Assembly: GCA_030064795.1 (NCBI GenBank)
Contig: JASJEI010000106.1
Location: forward strand, 1-40,188
DNA length: 40,188 bases
Source of the DNA: Pleurocapsa sp. MO_226.B13
Lineage (GTDB): Bacteria > Cyanobacteriota > Cyanobacteriia > Cyanobacteriales > Xenococcaceae
Direction: 5' to 3'
Under the pieces are notes generated by a model. That model saw nothing but the letters and a program-made list of their open reading frames with translations, did not search any database and was not told the origin of the DNA. Position numbers and translations under genes: made by a program. Below are positions 7,292 to 14,655 of the stretch, in pieces (the stretch's first letter is position 1; every line of letters starts with the position of its first letter).

Positions 7292-8407
7292 ATGGTGAAT
7301 GCTAAATCCCTTGCTACAGAAAAGTTAATTGCTCCTTCTGGCAAAACCCTATTGATTTTTCTGACCTGTATCTTAACTTTGGGAGCGATCGCTTGGGAAT
7401 ACACCCATCCAGAAGCACAATTCGGGTTACTGGTGTTGCCTTTACTCGGATGTACTGCAATTAGTGCCTTACTAGGTACTGGGATCGTTCCTGTCCTCAA
7501 CCGTCTAAAAACAGGACAAATTATCCAGGAAGACGGGCCTCAAACTCATCTAAAAAAAGCTGGTACTCCCACTATGGGAGGGATTTTTTTTGTCCCTGTA
7601 GCGGTGTTGATTTCTTTAGTCGGGGCGAGTTTAAATCCAGAGATCGCGAAAATTTCCCCCGAATTAGCTGCCGTTTGTTTAGTAACCTTGGGCTATGGTT
7701 TAATCGGTTGGATTGACGACTGGCAAGTATTACGTCGCCAATCGAACAAGGGTATATCTCCTAAAATGAAACTAACCTTTCAAGTTTTGTTTGGTACTTT
7801 ATTTAGCCTGTGGTTGTTCTGGCATGAATCTAGTTCTATTACTAATGTCAGTCTCCCTGGTGGGATCGATTTATCTTTAGGCTGGTTGTTTTTACCCCTG
7901 GCGATATTTGTCTTGACCGCTGAGAGCAACGCGACTAACTTAACTGATGGCGTAGATGGGCTAGCTGCGGGGACGGGGGCGCTCGCTCTTTTGGGTCTAG
8001 GAGCGATCGTTAGTCTCAATAATCCCGATTTGGGTCTGTTTTGTGCCTGTCTGAGTGGTGGCTGTTTGGGCTTTTTGGTTCACAATCGTAACCCAGCAAC
8101 TGTATTTATGGGAGATACTGGTTCGTTGGCTTTGGGGGGTGCATTGGCAGCAGTAGGACTCAGTAGTGGCAATCTCTGGGCTTTATTTGTCGTGAGTGGG
8201 ATTTTCTTTGTCGAATCGGTCTCGGTAATTGCTCAGGTTAGTTATTATAAAGCAACCAAAGGAGCAGATGGCAAAGGCAAACGCCTGTTTAAAATGGCTC
8301 CAATTCATCATCATTTTGAACTTAGTGGCTGGGGAGAAACCCAAGTTGTCGGGATGTTTTATCTGGTTAATCTAATTCTAGTGGCGATCGCTTATTGGCT
8401 GAGATAG
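7292..8407 (+). CDS. mraY: Phospho-N-acetylmuramoyl-pentapeptide-transferase
   Basis: An integral membrane enzyme that transfers phospho-MurNAc-pentapeptide from UDP to undecaprenyl phosphate, making lipid I for peptidoglycan. Signature motifs are complete: KKAGTPTMGG, then WIDDWQVL, then ATNLTDGVDGLAAG with the catalytic Asp residues, then FMGDTGSLALGG, and the His-rich loop MAPIHHHFELSGW. The 371 residues are rich in hydrophobic segments consistent with about ten transmembrane helices. The N-terminal 30 residues precede the first helix. It stands alone here rather than in a mur cluster, as is common in cyanobacteria. It appears fully intact. Confidence 0.97.
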   Translation: MVNAKSLATEKLIAPSGKTLLIFLTCILTLGAIAWEYTHPEAQFGLLVLPLLGCTAISALLGTGIVPVLNRLKTGQIIQEDGPQTHLKKAGTPTMGGIFFVPVAVLISLVGASLNPEIAKISPELAAVCLVTLGYGLIGWIDDWQVLRRQSNKGISPKMKLTFQVLFGTLFSLWLFWHESSSITNVSLPGGIDLSLGWLFLPLAIFVLTAESNATNLTDGVDGLAAGTGALALLGLGAIVSLNNPDLGLFCACLSGGCLGFLVHNRNPATVFMGDTGSLALGGALAAVGLSSGNLWALFVVSGIFFVESVSVIAQVSYYKATKGADGKGKRLFKMAPIHHHFELSGWGETQVVGMFYLVNLILVAIAYWLR

Positions 8408-8490
8408 TCTATTCAGTATGATAACTATACAAGTGTTACTTATCCGATCTATTCTATGTTTGAGCAAAGGATCCCTGGAAGGATAAACAG

Positions 8491-9426
8491 ATGAACGAAA
8501 GACCCATTATTCTTGGTATAGTTGGCGATAGTGCAGCAGGTAAAACTACTTTAACCAGGGGAATTGCTCAAGTCTTGGGAAAAGATAATGTAACTGTAAT
8601 TTGTACCGATGACTACCATCGTTACGATCGCGCTCAAAGAGCGGAAATGGGCATTTCTGCTCTCCATCCAGATTGTAATTATCTAGACATTATCGAACAG
8701 CATTTAGCTTTGTTGCGCGATGGACAAGCCATTCTTAAGCCTATTTATAATCACAGTACGGGTGCTTTCGATCCTCCAGAATATATCGAGCCTCGTAAAT
8801 ATGTAATCGTTGAGGGGTTGCTGGGATATTCTACGCGCCAAATGCTAGATAGCTATGATGTTAAAACTTACTTAGCTCCACCAGAATCATTAAGAGCAGC
8901 CTGGAAAATCAAACGGGATACCCGCAAACGTGGCTATACCGAGGAACAGGTTTTGGCTCAATTACAACGACGAGAGCCAGATTCGGAGGCTTTTATTCGA
9001 CCACAGCGTAAATGGTCGGATATGATCGTCAGCTTTTATCCACCCGATGATACCGAGAATGCAGAGGATAATTTACTGCTCAATGTCAATTTAATTTTGC
9101 GTCCTACTATTCCTCATCCAGAGCTGAGTACGATTCTCAACGACAAAGGTAATCATTTAGGAGACGCGATTCGTTTAGGTTTGGATCGGGATATGGGTAA
9201 ACCAGTCGATATTCTAGAGATTGACGGACACGCTACTTTGGAACAAGTCAGGGAATTAGAAAAAATAATGTGTCAAGAAGTTCCTTATTTGGGGCAGTTT
9301 TGTAGTCTAGAAGGTAACCAAGAATTAGGCAAGCTAATAGGAACGACAGGAGAAACCTTACAAAGTTATCCTCTGGCATTAACTCAATTATTAATTACTT
9401 ACCATATCTTAAAAGCTGCTAATTAA
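8491..9426 (+). CDS. Phosphoribulokinase/uridine kinase-family paralogue
   Basis: A P-loop kinase of the PRK family: Walker A GDSAAGKTT near the N-terminus, then VICTDDYHRYDRAQRAEMG, then LKPIYNHSTGAFDPPE, then VIVEGL. These are the phosphoribulokinase active-site segments, so it phosphorylates a sugar phosphate or nucleoside; ribulose 5-phosphate is plausible. It differs from the standard Calvin-cycle enzyme. The redox Cys in the P-loop (Cys19 in GDSGCGKS) is Ala here, while the second Cys (VIC) remains. The C-terminal regulatory Cys pair region is replaced, and the length is 311 rather than about 333. It is therefore probably a second, non-redox-regulated PRK-like enzyme. AAGGAT sequences lie shortly upstream of the ATG. 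It sits 41 bases before a UPF0104 gene. Confidence 0.8.
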   Translation: MNERPIILGIVGDSAAGKTTLTRGIAQVLGKDNVTVICTDDYHRYDRAQRAEMGISALHPDCNYLDIIEQHLALLRDGQAILKPIYNHSTGAFDPPEYIEPRKYVIVEGLLGYSTRQMLDSYDVKTYLAPPESLRAAWKIKRDTRKRGYTEEQVLAQLQRREPDSEAFIRPQRKWSDMIVSFYPPDDTENAEDNLLLNVNLILRPTIPHPELSTILNDKGNHLGDAIRLGLDRDMGKPVDILEIDGHATLEQVRELEKIMCQEVPYLGQFCSLEGNQELGKLIGTTGETLQSYPLALTQLLITYHILKAAN

Positions 9427-9467
9427 ACTCTTGTAGCTCGATGCCACAATTCTTATAATTCGTCTAA

Positions 9468-10412
9468 ATGAAACAAATTCTGACCCAGATAAAACCCTAT
9501 CTACGTTGGTTTATTTGGGGAGGGGTCTTATTTTTCCTGATTAAGACCGTTAAGGATCGCTTTGGAGAAGTAACAGCGATCGCCATTGATAGTCGAGGCT
9601 GGCTGATGTTAGCGATGGCATTGGCGGTAACTATCTGCGCTCATATTTGGTCTGGTTGGGTATGGACGTGGATCTTAAAATTATTTCAACAACCCTTGGG
9701 AGTCAAAGAAGGGATTCGGGTATATCTGGTAACAAATATTGCTAAGTATTCTCCTGGCAACATCTGGCACTACTACGGCAGAATAACCGCTATATCCCGT
9801 AAAGGCGGTTCGAGAGGGGCAGCTACCCTCAGCGTGTTGCTAGAACCTTTGTTAATGGCAGCAGCAGCCCTGTTAATCGGCTTAATCGGTAGTGGCATGG
9901 GTTGGCTAGAAACCGACTTTAACCCCAGAATTATCTCTTTGCAACTACTGAGTTTAGTTGCCGTTGCCATTGGCATCCACCCCCGCATCCTCAATCCTTT
10001 GATGCATCGCCTCAGCCGTAGTAAAAATAAAGTAGATGCGATCGCAGCCCAAACGATTCAACTGGAAACCTATCCCCTGCTACCCTTTTTAGGGGAAATG
10101 GGTTTTGTGATTTTGCGGGGATGTGGATTTATGTTTACCTTTTTGGCATTACAACCCTTACCCAGTCAACAAATACCTGAGTTAATTAGTGCCTTTAGTT
10201 TTGCTTGGCTGTTGGGTTTAGTTGTCCCAGGCGCACCAGGAGGCTTGGGAGTATTTGAAGTCACCGCCTACAGTTTATTAGATGATTCGCTGTTTCCCAC
10301 CGAAATCGCGGCCGTCGCCCTATACCGCCTAATTAGTATTTTAGCCGAAGCGATCGCAGCAGCAGTGAGTTTTAGAGGAAAAAGGAACGAGGAAAGAGGA
10401 ACGAGGAATTAA
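9468..10412 (+). CDS. UPF0104 / lysylphosphatidylglycerol synthase TM-domain protein
   Basis: A polytopic membrane protein of the family that includes the flippase domain of MprF and archaeal AglD. It is about 300 residues with seven or eight hydrophobic segments. Family motifs are YSPGNIWHYYGR in an early loop and VVPGAPGGLGVFE near the C-terminus. There is no soluble aminoacyltransferase domain, so lipid or polyprenyl-linked transport is a more likely role than lysyl transfer; this is inference. The final residues (RGKRNEERGTRN) come from a purine-rich repeat (AGGAACGAGGA at 10383-10393 and 10397-10407), so the native C-terminus may have been replaced or extended by repeat DNA. Confidence 0.82.
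   Translation: MKQILTQIKPYLRWFIWGGVLFFLIKTVKDRFGEVTAIAIDSRGWLMLAMALAVTICAHIWSGWVWTWILKLFQQPLGVKEGIRVYLVTNIAKYSPGNIWHYYGRITAISRKGGSRGAATLSVLLEPLLMAAAALLIGLIGSGMGWLETDFNPRIISLQLLSLVAVAIGIHPRILNPLMHRLSRSKNKVDAIAAQTIQLETYPLLPFLGEMGFVILRGCGFMFTFLALQPLPSQQIPELISAFSFAWLLGLVVPGAPGGLGVFEVTAYSLLDDSLFPTEIAAVALYRLISILAEAIAAAVSFRGKRNEERGTRN
10383..10407. repeat. Purine-rich direct repeat at the end of a gene
   Basis: AGGAACGAGGA occurs at 10383-10393 and again at 10397-10407. It overlaps the 3' end of the UPF0104 gene and encodes its last, highly charged residues. Confidence 0.6.
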
Positions 10413-10440
10413 TCTTTACTGCAAAACTGTCCGAAAGCCA

Positions 10441-10461
10441 ATAGCTAATAGCTAATAGCTA
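10441..10461. repeat. Heptamer short tandem repeat (ATAGCTA x3)
   Basis: Three exact head-to-tail copies of ATAGCTA lie between the convergent UPF0104 and flavodiiron genes. Heptameric tandem repeats (STRR type) are a known feature of cyanobacterial intergenic DNA. Confidence 0.85.
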
Positions 10462-10488
10462 ACAGTAAAGACAACCCCGCGTCCCAAA

Positions 10489-12225
10489 CTAATAATGCGT
10501 TCCCGATTTGCGGTGATGGATCGCGGTAACGGCATCAGGATCGAATACCTTGCCTTGTTCGGCAACGGCATAGACTAACCAGTGATCGCCACATTCCATA
10601 CGGTTGGCTACTTGACATTCCAGGTAGGCTAAAGAATCGGTCAAAATTGGAGAACCATTGGCTGCTTCTTCTGTAGCTACCCCTTCAAAGCGATCTTCTC
10701 CTGGGGCAAAGGGTTTGAGGAAATGTTTCATCAAGCCGAGATGTTTTCCTTCGGGCAAGACATTAAGCACAAAGTTATTACCTTTATACAGTAAAGATTC
10801 GATCGCTCTTTCTTTTGCCACCGCAACGGTCAAACCAGGTGGATTAAAAGTAGCTTGGGATACCCAAGAGGCTAACATTGCCCCCGATAATTCCTCTTTT
10901 TTGGTGGTGACAATACACATCGACCCTACCAGTCTACCAACAGCCTGGGCGGTACGGTCTACTTCCGAAGCAATTCCCCCCGCCTGTCTGACTTTTTTGC
11001 TTTTGCGCTGGGCTTTTTTCAAGGCTTGAGCAAAATCCGTTCCTGCTTCTTCGCAAGTTTTGAGTACGGCATCGGTGGGCGTAAACTTGACCCGAATTGG
11101 TTCAAAACCCATCTTATAGCCAGCATTACGGAATTTATTTTCTAATAAGTCTACTGCTTCGCCACTCCAACCAAACGAACCAAATACCCCTGCTAGTTGC
11201 GTTTTAGCTGCATTTGCCAAGACGATACCCAAAGCTGTCTGGATCTGTGTGGGGGCGTGTCCTCCAAGGGTTGGCGAACCCATAATAAAGCCAGCAGATT
11301 TATCGATCGCCTGTTCGATTTCTTCTGGTTTGGCAGATTCGGCGTTAATTGATTCTACCGCTACTCCCGCTTTAGTAATCCCTCTGGCGATCGCCTGGGC
11401 GATCGTGGCGGTGTTCCCATAGGCAGAAGCATAGATTAAAGCTACACTCAGATCGCGATCGCTTTGTTGTTGCGCCCAATTACGATAGTCGGCAGTTAAT
11501 TCAATTAAGCTATATCTAACTAAAGAACCATGTCCAGTAGCGTAAACGCGGGCTGGCTTGTTGGCAATTTTATCTAGACTATTGAGAATTTGACGGGCGT
11601 GGGGGGCCATCAGACAATCAAAATAGTAGCGACGATCTTCGAGATCGATCGTCCAGCCCTCATCAAAAACGCGATCGCCACAAACGTGACAACCAAACAG
11701 CTTATCGGTATAGAGGACTTCGGTAGCGCGATCGTAAGTACAGAGATGATCGGGATAGCGGGGGTTGGGGGTGGGAATAAATTCTAAAAGATGTCCCCGT
11801 CCTAAATCTAAAGTTTCTTCCCCTTTAATTACCTGGATGTTTAATTCTTGACCTTCTAAAATTTTACGCAGAGATATCGCCCCTGGATTAGTACAGACTA
11901 TAGTAATTTGGGGGACAATTTCTAATAAAGCCTTGAGAGTAGCAGCCCGATTGGGATTAATATGACCTAAGATCAGGTAATCGATATTTTGGGGGTCGAT
12001 TCTTTCTTGGAGTGCAGCGAGAAATATCTTTGTAAAAGACTCTCCTGGTGGACTGAATAAAGCTGTTTTATCTGCTTCGATTAAATAAGAATTGGCGGTA
12101 GTACCCTTTTGTAAAGCATATTCAATCTCAAACTTAAGTCTTTCCCAAGTACGCGATCGCAACACGCGAGTATTCGCAGCCACGGGAAACACCTGAACAT
12201 CCTTCGCTTTATTTACACCAGACAT
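10489..12225 (-). CDS. flv1: Flavodiiron protein, cyanobacterial A-type (Flv1/FlvA-like)
   Basis: A three-domain class-C flavodiiron protein of 578 residues: a metallo-beta-lactamase-like domain (1 to about 250), a flavodoxin domain (ALIYASAYGNTATIA, about 260-400), and a flavin-reductase domain (about 425-578). Cyanobacterial Flv proteins work as pairs in NAD(P)H- or ferredoxin-driven O2 photoreduction downstream of photosystem I. Here the diiron ligands are eroded. The canonical HxExDH motif reads HINPNR, the next His position is Arg in PNPRYPD, and the bridging Asp position is Lys in YTDKLFG, while the later His in ATGHGS remains. That pattern marks the Flv1/Flv2 partner, which needs Flv3/Flv4. 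No adjacent flv4-like gene is present, which favours Flv1. The symbol is tentative. Confidence 0.85.
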   Translation of the reverse strand: MSGVNKAKDVQVFPVAANTRVLRSRTWERLKFEIEYALQKGTTANSYLIEADKTALFSPPGESFTKIFLAALQERIDPQNIDYLILGHINPNRAATLKALLEIVPQITIVCTNPGAISLRKILEGQELNIQVIKGEETLDLGRGHLLEFIPTPNPRYPDHLCTYDRATEVLYTDKLFGCHVCGDRVFDEGWTIDLEDRRYYFDCLMAPHARQILNSLDKIANKPARVYATGHGSLVRYSLIELTADYRNWAQQQSDRDLSVALIYASAYGNTATIAQAIARGITKAGVAVESINAESAKPEEIEQAIDKSAGFIMGSPTLGGHAPTQIQTALGIVLANAAKTQLAGVFGSFGWSGEAVDLLENKFRNAGYKMGFEPIRVKFTPTDAVLKTCEEAGTDFAQALKKAQRKSKKVRQAGGIASEVDRTAQAVGRLVGSMCIVTTKKEELSGAMLASWVSQATFNPPGLTVAVAKERAIESLLYKGNNFVLNVLPEGKHLGLMKHFLKPFAPGEDRFEGVATEEAANGSPILTDSLAYLECQVANRMECGDHWLVYAVAEQGKVFDPDAVTAIHHRKSGTHY

Positions 12226-12269
12226 AGTTTTTATAGCATCTTTATTATTCTTGATTTTAGTTTACCAAG

Positions 12270-12467
12270 TTAGATGAATTTTAAAGAGAGTTGAACGATC
12301 TCTAAGGACAATGACTTTCTACTCAAGGTATTGGTCTGACCATTCGCGTCATCATGAGTAAATATGGGCAAGTTCTCGTCAATGACTTCGCGAACATAAC
12401 TCCATTTTAAATCCCTAATTTCACCTGATTTTTTCCCAATGAGAATTACTGCAATTTTAGGAGTCAT
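12270..12467 (-). CDS. Small hypothetical ORF, 65 residues
   Basis: An ATG-started frame upstream of, and on the same strand as, the flavodiiron gene. The N-terminus MTPKIAVILIGKKSGEIRDL resembles a beta-strand start, and the rest is mixed polar. I recognise no family or motif. It may be a real small gene or chance; the nearby IS insertion and the unremarkable composition argue for caution. Confidence 0.28.
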   Translation of the reverse strand: MTPKIAVILIGKKSGEIRDLKWSYVREVIDENLPIFTHDDANGQTNTLSRKSLSLEIVQLSLKFI

Positions 12468-12572
12468 TTCCGTGTCCTGAAAATCCGTGATGACGCTTTA
12501 AGGAACCAAAAATAAGATGTATTGTGGAAAATTTGTCTTAGGTTTTGGACAATAGGTCAATCTAAATTTAAT

Positions 12573-12581
12573 GCGATTACC
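12573..12581. repeat. Left 9-bp target-site duplication
   Basis: GCGATTACC directly abuts the left inverted terminal repeat of the IS4-like element. The same nine bases follow the right terminal repeat at 12959-12967. Confidence 0.85.
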
Positions 12582-12958
12582 CAGAAATGTTGAATGATAC
12601 TAAAAAAAGTAATAAACAGGCAGAAATCATAGTAAAATCTGCCTAATTTATTACCTGAATATATCTATCAATGTTTGTACACTTAAAATTAGATAATTTG
12701 ATTACTAAAAATGAGAATGGAATTAGAATACAAATCTATAGTTGCTTAATTGGATATATAATTTTACAGCTCACAGAAATTCCTCAAGAAATTGGAAGTA
12801 AGGCATTAGATAAATTACGTTATCTCCAGTCGTTTATGAACGAAAATATCAGCTATGTGCATTGGTTTAGGCGCATGAGTTTTTCTTGGTGAATTAGTCT
12901 TCAACAGGCTTAGTTTAACTTTAAATGTAAAGTTTTATATTCAAAATCAACATTTCTG
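12582..12958 (+). mobile_element. 377-bp internally deleted IS4-like element with intact ends
   Basis: Terminal inverted repeats match exactly over 12 bp: CAGAAATGTTGA at 12582-12593 and TCAACATTTCTG at 12947-12958. The element is flanked by identical 9-bp duplications (GCGATTACC). Inside is only the last part of a transposase gene (12671-12892). A 7-bp-stem hairpin (AGGCAGA/TCTGCCT, 12618-12644) lies near the left end. IS4-family elements typically make duplications of about 9-12 bp. The ends and duplication show a real transposition event. The missing transposase means it could move now only if a related full-length element supplies the enzyme. Confidence 0.85.
12671..12892 (+). pseudogene. 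C-terminal fragment of IS4-family transposase
   Basis: The 73-residue frame (VHLKLDNLITKNENGIRIQI, then LIGYIILQLTEIP, then ISYVHWFRRMSFSW) matches the C-terminal tail of cyanobacterial IS4-type transposases, after the catalytic DDE core. The N-terminal roughly 300 residues are absent. The ATG at 12671 is probably fortuitous. It lies wholly inside the deletion derivative defined by terminal repeats. Confidence 0.8.
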
Positions 12959-12967
12959 GCGATTACC
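12959..12967. repeat. Right 9-bp target-site duplication
   Basis: GCGATTACC directly follows the right terminal inverted repeat and is identical to the copy at 12573-12581. Confidence 0.85.
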
Positions 12968-13182
12968 CTGTTTAAAAATCAAACTTGACGATTTCATAAA
13001 CCTTTGCTAGAAAGGCTGCAAACAAGAATTTATTCTCAACATTGCGATTGGAAAAATTAATACTCATTGTTGGATAGCGTGTATTTTATTAACAATGAAT
13101 TTTCGATTCAAGATCTAGTCAATTTTTTGGTTGAAAAGAGAAATTTTTGTTGGTTAAGCAATATTAGCAGAGCAAGTGAATT

Positions 13183-13509
13183 ATGGAAAAGTTACTGATG
13201 GATTGTTTGAAAATAAATACAGAAATAGAAAGGTTGAATTTGCAATGGCAAGAGTATGACTTTGGGGATACTTTATATGCTAAAGTGCCGATTATTTTAT
13301 TATCAAAACAGTCTAATATAGTTACCAATTGTAAAACAGAGACCTATAGAATACAGTTTTGCCAAGATGGTTATGCTCTGATTTTTACAGAAACTAATCG
13401 AGAAAGTGAAATCAAAAAAATCCTGAGTAAAATATTGACAATAATCTCATCACTGTTAAAACGAAATTACAGTTCTTTTAAATACAGAAAACGACTCTCC
13501 GATCGCTGA
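13183..13509 (+). CDS. Hypothetical protein, 108 residues
   Basis: An ATG-started frame with a helical N-terminus (MEKLLMDCLKINTEIERLNL), a central strand-rich part, and a Lys/Arg-rich C-terminus after a hydrophobic ILTIISSLL stretch. No clear ribosome-binding site is seen. Its neighbourhood is littered with mobile-element scars, and it lies about 220 bases after the IS4-like insertion. I recognise no family. It may be a small accessory gene or a remnant. Confidence 0.45.
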   Translation: MEKLLMDCLKINTEIERLNLQWQEYDFGDTLYAKVPIILLSKQSNIVTNCKTETYRIQFCQDGYALIFTETNRESEIKKILSKILTIISSLLKRNYSSFKYRKRLSDR

Positions 13510-13593
13510 TTCTCAAGCAATAGCTAAGACAAACTTGAAAAATTCTAAAAATCATACCAATTCTCATGCATTAACAAGAGACTTCGTAGTGGA

Positions 13594-13750
13594 CTGACAC
13601 AGCTTGCAATAGTGCAATAAACGAGCGGGAAAAACCAGGACTATCTGCTGCATCTGGACAACCCAAGAGTATCGATCCAGCAGACAAATCATCTGTGTTC
13701 ATCCGTGTTCATCTGTGGACTCTTCTAATGCAACATTTAAGGCGTGTCAG
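13594..13750. repeat. Candidate miniature element bounded by imperfect inverted repeats
   Basis: CTGACAC at 13594-13600 and its reverse complement GTGTCAG at 13744-13750 bound about 157 bases without a gene. The adjacent inner sequence is partly complementary too (TGCAATA against TAATGCA-type bases). No convincing target duplication flanks it, so the assignment as a MITE or IS remnant is weak. Confidence 0.3.
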
Positions 13751-13790
13751 CCAGTAGAGTAGAAAAATTTAAAGAGCTAGTAAAGAGCGA

Positions 13791-13888
13791 CTGGAGTTAA
13801 GACTAAAATTTGATTATTTATTTATTCAATACTTAGTTTAAACTCCAGTAAATTATCTGATGATGATTATTTTTAGTCTCAACACCAG
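13791..13888. repeat. 98-bp element with 18-bp near-perfect inverted ends
   Basis: CTGGAGTTAAGACTAAAA at 13791-13808 pairs with the 18 bases at 13871-13888 at 16 of 18 positions. A second, internal arm at about 13833-13848 also pairs with the left end (14 of 16). The left arm can thus form two alternative hairpins. It lies between the convergent hypothetical and pentapeptide genes, so it may act as a bidirectional terminator or be a miniature mobile element. Confidence 0.55.
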
Positions 13889-13937
13889 GTTTAAAGATCG
13901 TTCTACAAACTTGCTTCCTGGGCATTTTTTTTGGGCT

Positions 13938-14570
13938 TTATCTAGCGATCGCCGTTCCTAAAATGCAAGCTCTCTCTAGATTTGCACCATCTACGTTGCT
14001 TCCTTCTAATTCTGCACAAAGAAGATTTGCACCAGTTAAGTTTGCACCAGCTAAATTTGCACCCCGCAAATCTGTTTCTTCTAAGTTTGTCTCGCTCAGG
14101 TTTGCTCCCTGTAAGTCGGCTTGAGATAAGTTAGCTCCTTTGAGGTTAGCACTATTAAGATTAACTCCCCGTAAATCCGCACCTCTTAAATCTACACCTT
14201 TAAGATTTACTCCAGTCAGATTCGCGCCACTTAAAAATGATCCCGACACCGAAGCTTGGGATAATTTAGCTCCCATTAAATTTGCTCCTCTTAGGTTACT
14301 ACCACGCAAGTCAGCGTTACTGAGATCGGCTTGCATCAGGTTAGCCCCCAACAGGTTAGCCCGAAGATCGGCAAACTTTAAATTTGCTCCCAACAAATTT
14401 GCCCCATCGAGTCTTGCACCCTTGAGGTTAGAGCGAGAAAAATCTACTCCAGTTAAATTAGCACCTGCTAGATTAATTTTTTCTAACTGACAGTTTGCCA
14501 GATCCTCATCTTCTAAATCTATCCCTGGAAATTGTTTTTCTTGTCCTGCGCGAATTGTATCTACGGTCAT
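13938..14570 (-). CDS. Pentapeptide-repeat protein
   Basis: From about residue 19 to the C-terminus the 210-residue protein is built of A(N/D)LxG-type pentapeptides, such as GANLTGVDFS, GADLRGVNLN and GANLAGANLT. These fold as a right-handed quadrilateral beta-helix. One repeat around FADLRANLLG is short by a few residues, a register break in the helix. There is no signal peptide or membrane segment, so it is likely cytoplasmic. Such proteins are abundant in cyanobacteria and mostly of unknown role; HetL and DNA-gyrase-protecting MfpA/Qnr are characterised relatives. The ATG start is clear, and the gene lies 85 bases downstream of a DICT/HD gene on the same strand. Confidence 0.93.
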   Translation of the reverse strand: MTVDTIRAGQEKQFPGIDLEDEDLANCQLEKINLAGANLTGVDFSRSNLKGARLDGANLLGANLKFADLRANLLGANLMQADLSNADLRGSNLRGANLMGAKLSQASVSGSFLSGANLTGVNLKGVDLRGADLRGVNLNSANLKGANLSQADLQGANLSETNLEETDLRGANLAGANLTGANLLCAELEGSNVDGANLERACILGTAIAR

Positions 14571-14655
14571 TAGTTGTTTTAGTCGAATTTTAGTTGAAAT
14601 AAATTTTATTTTTAGTTGTCGGCTTCCAGCTTTAGACTATGAGCTGGAAAATTAC

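Noticed and set aside
14140..14490. 116-codon frame opposite the pentapeptide gene
   Set aside because: It is the antisense image of the repeats; its own product is a low-complexity Ala/Pro/Leu pattern caused by the repeat codons.
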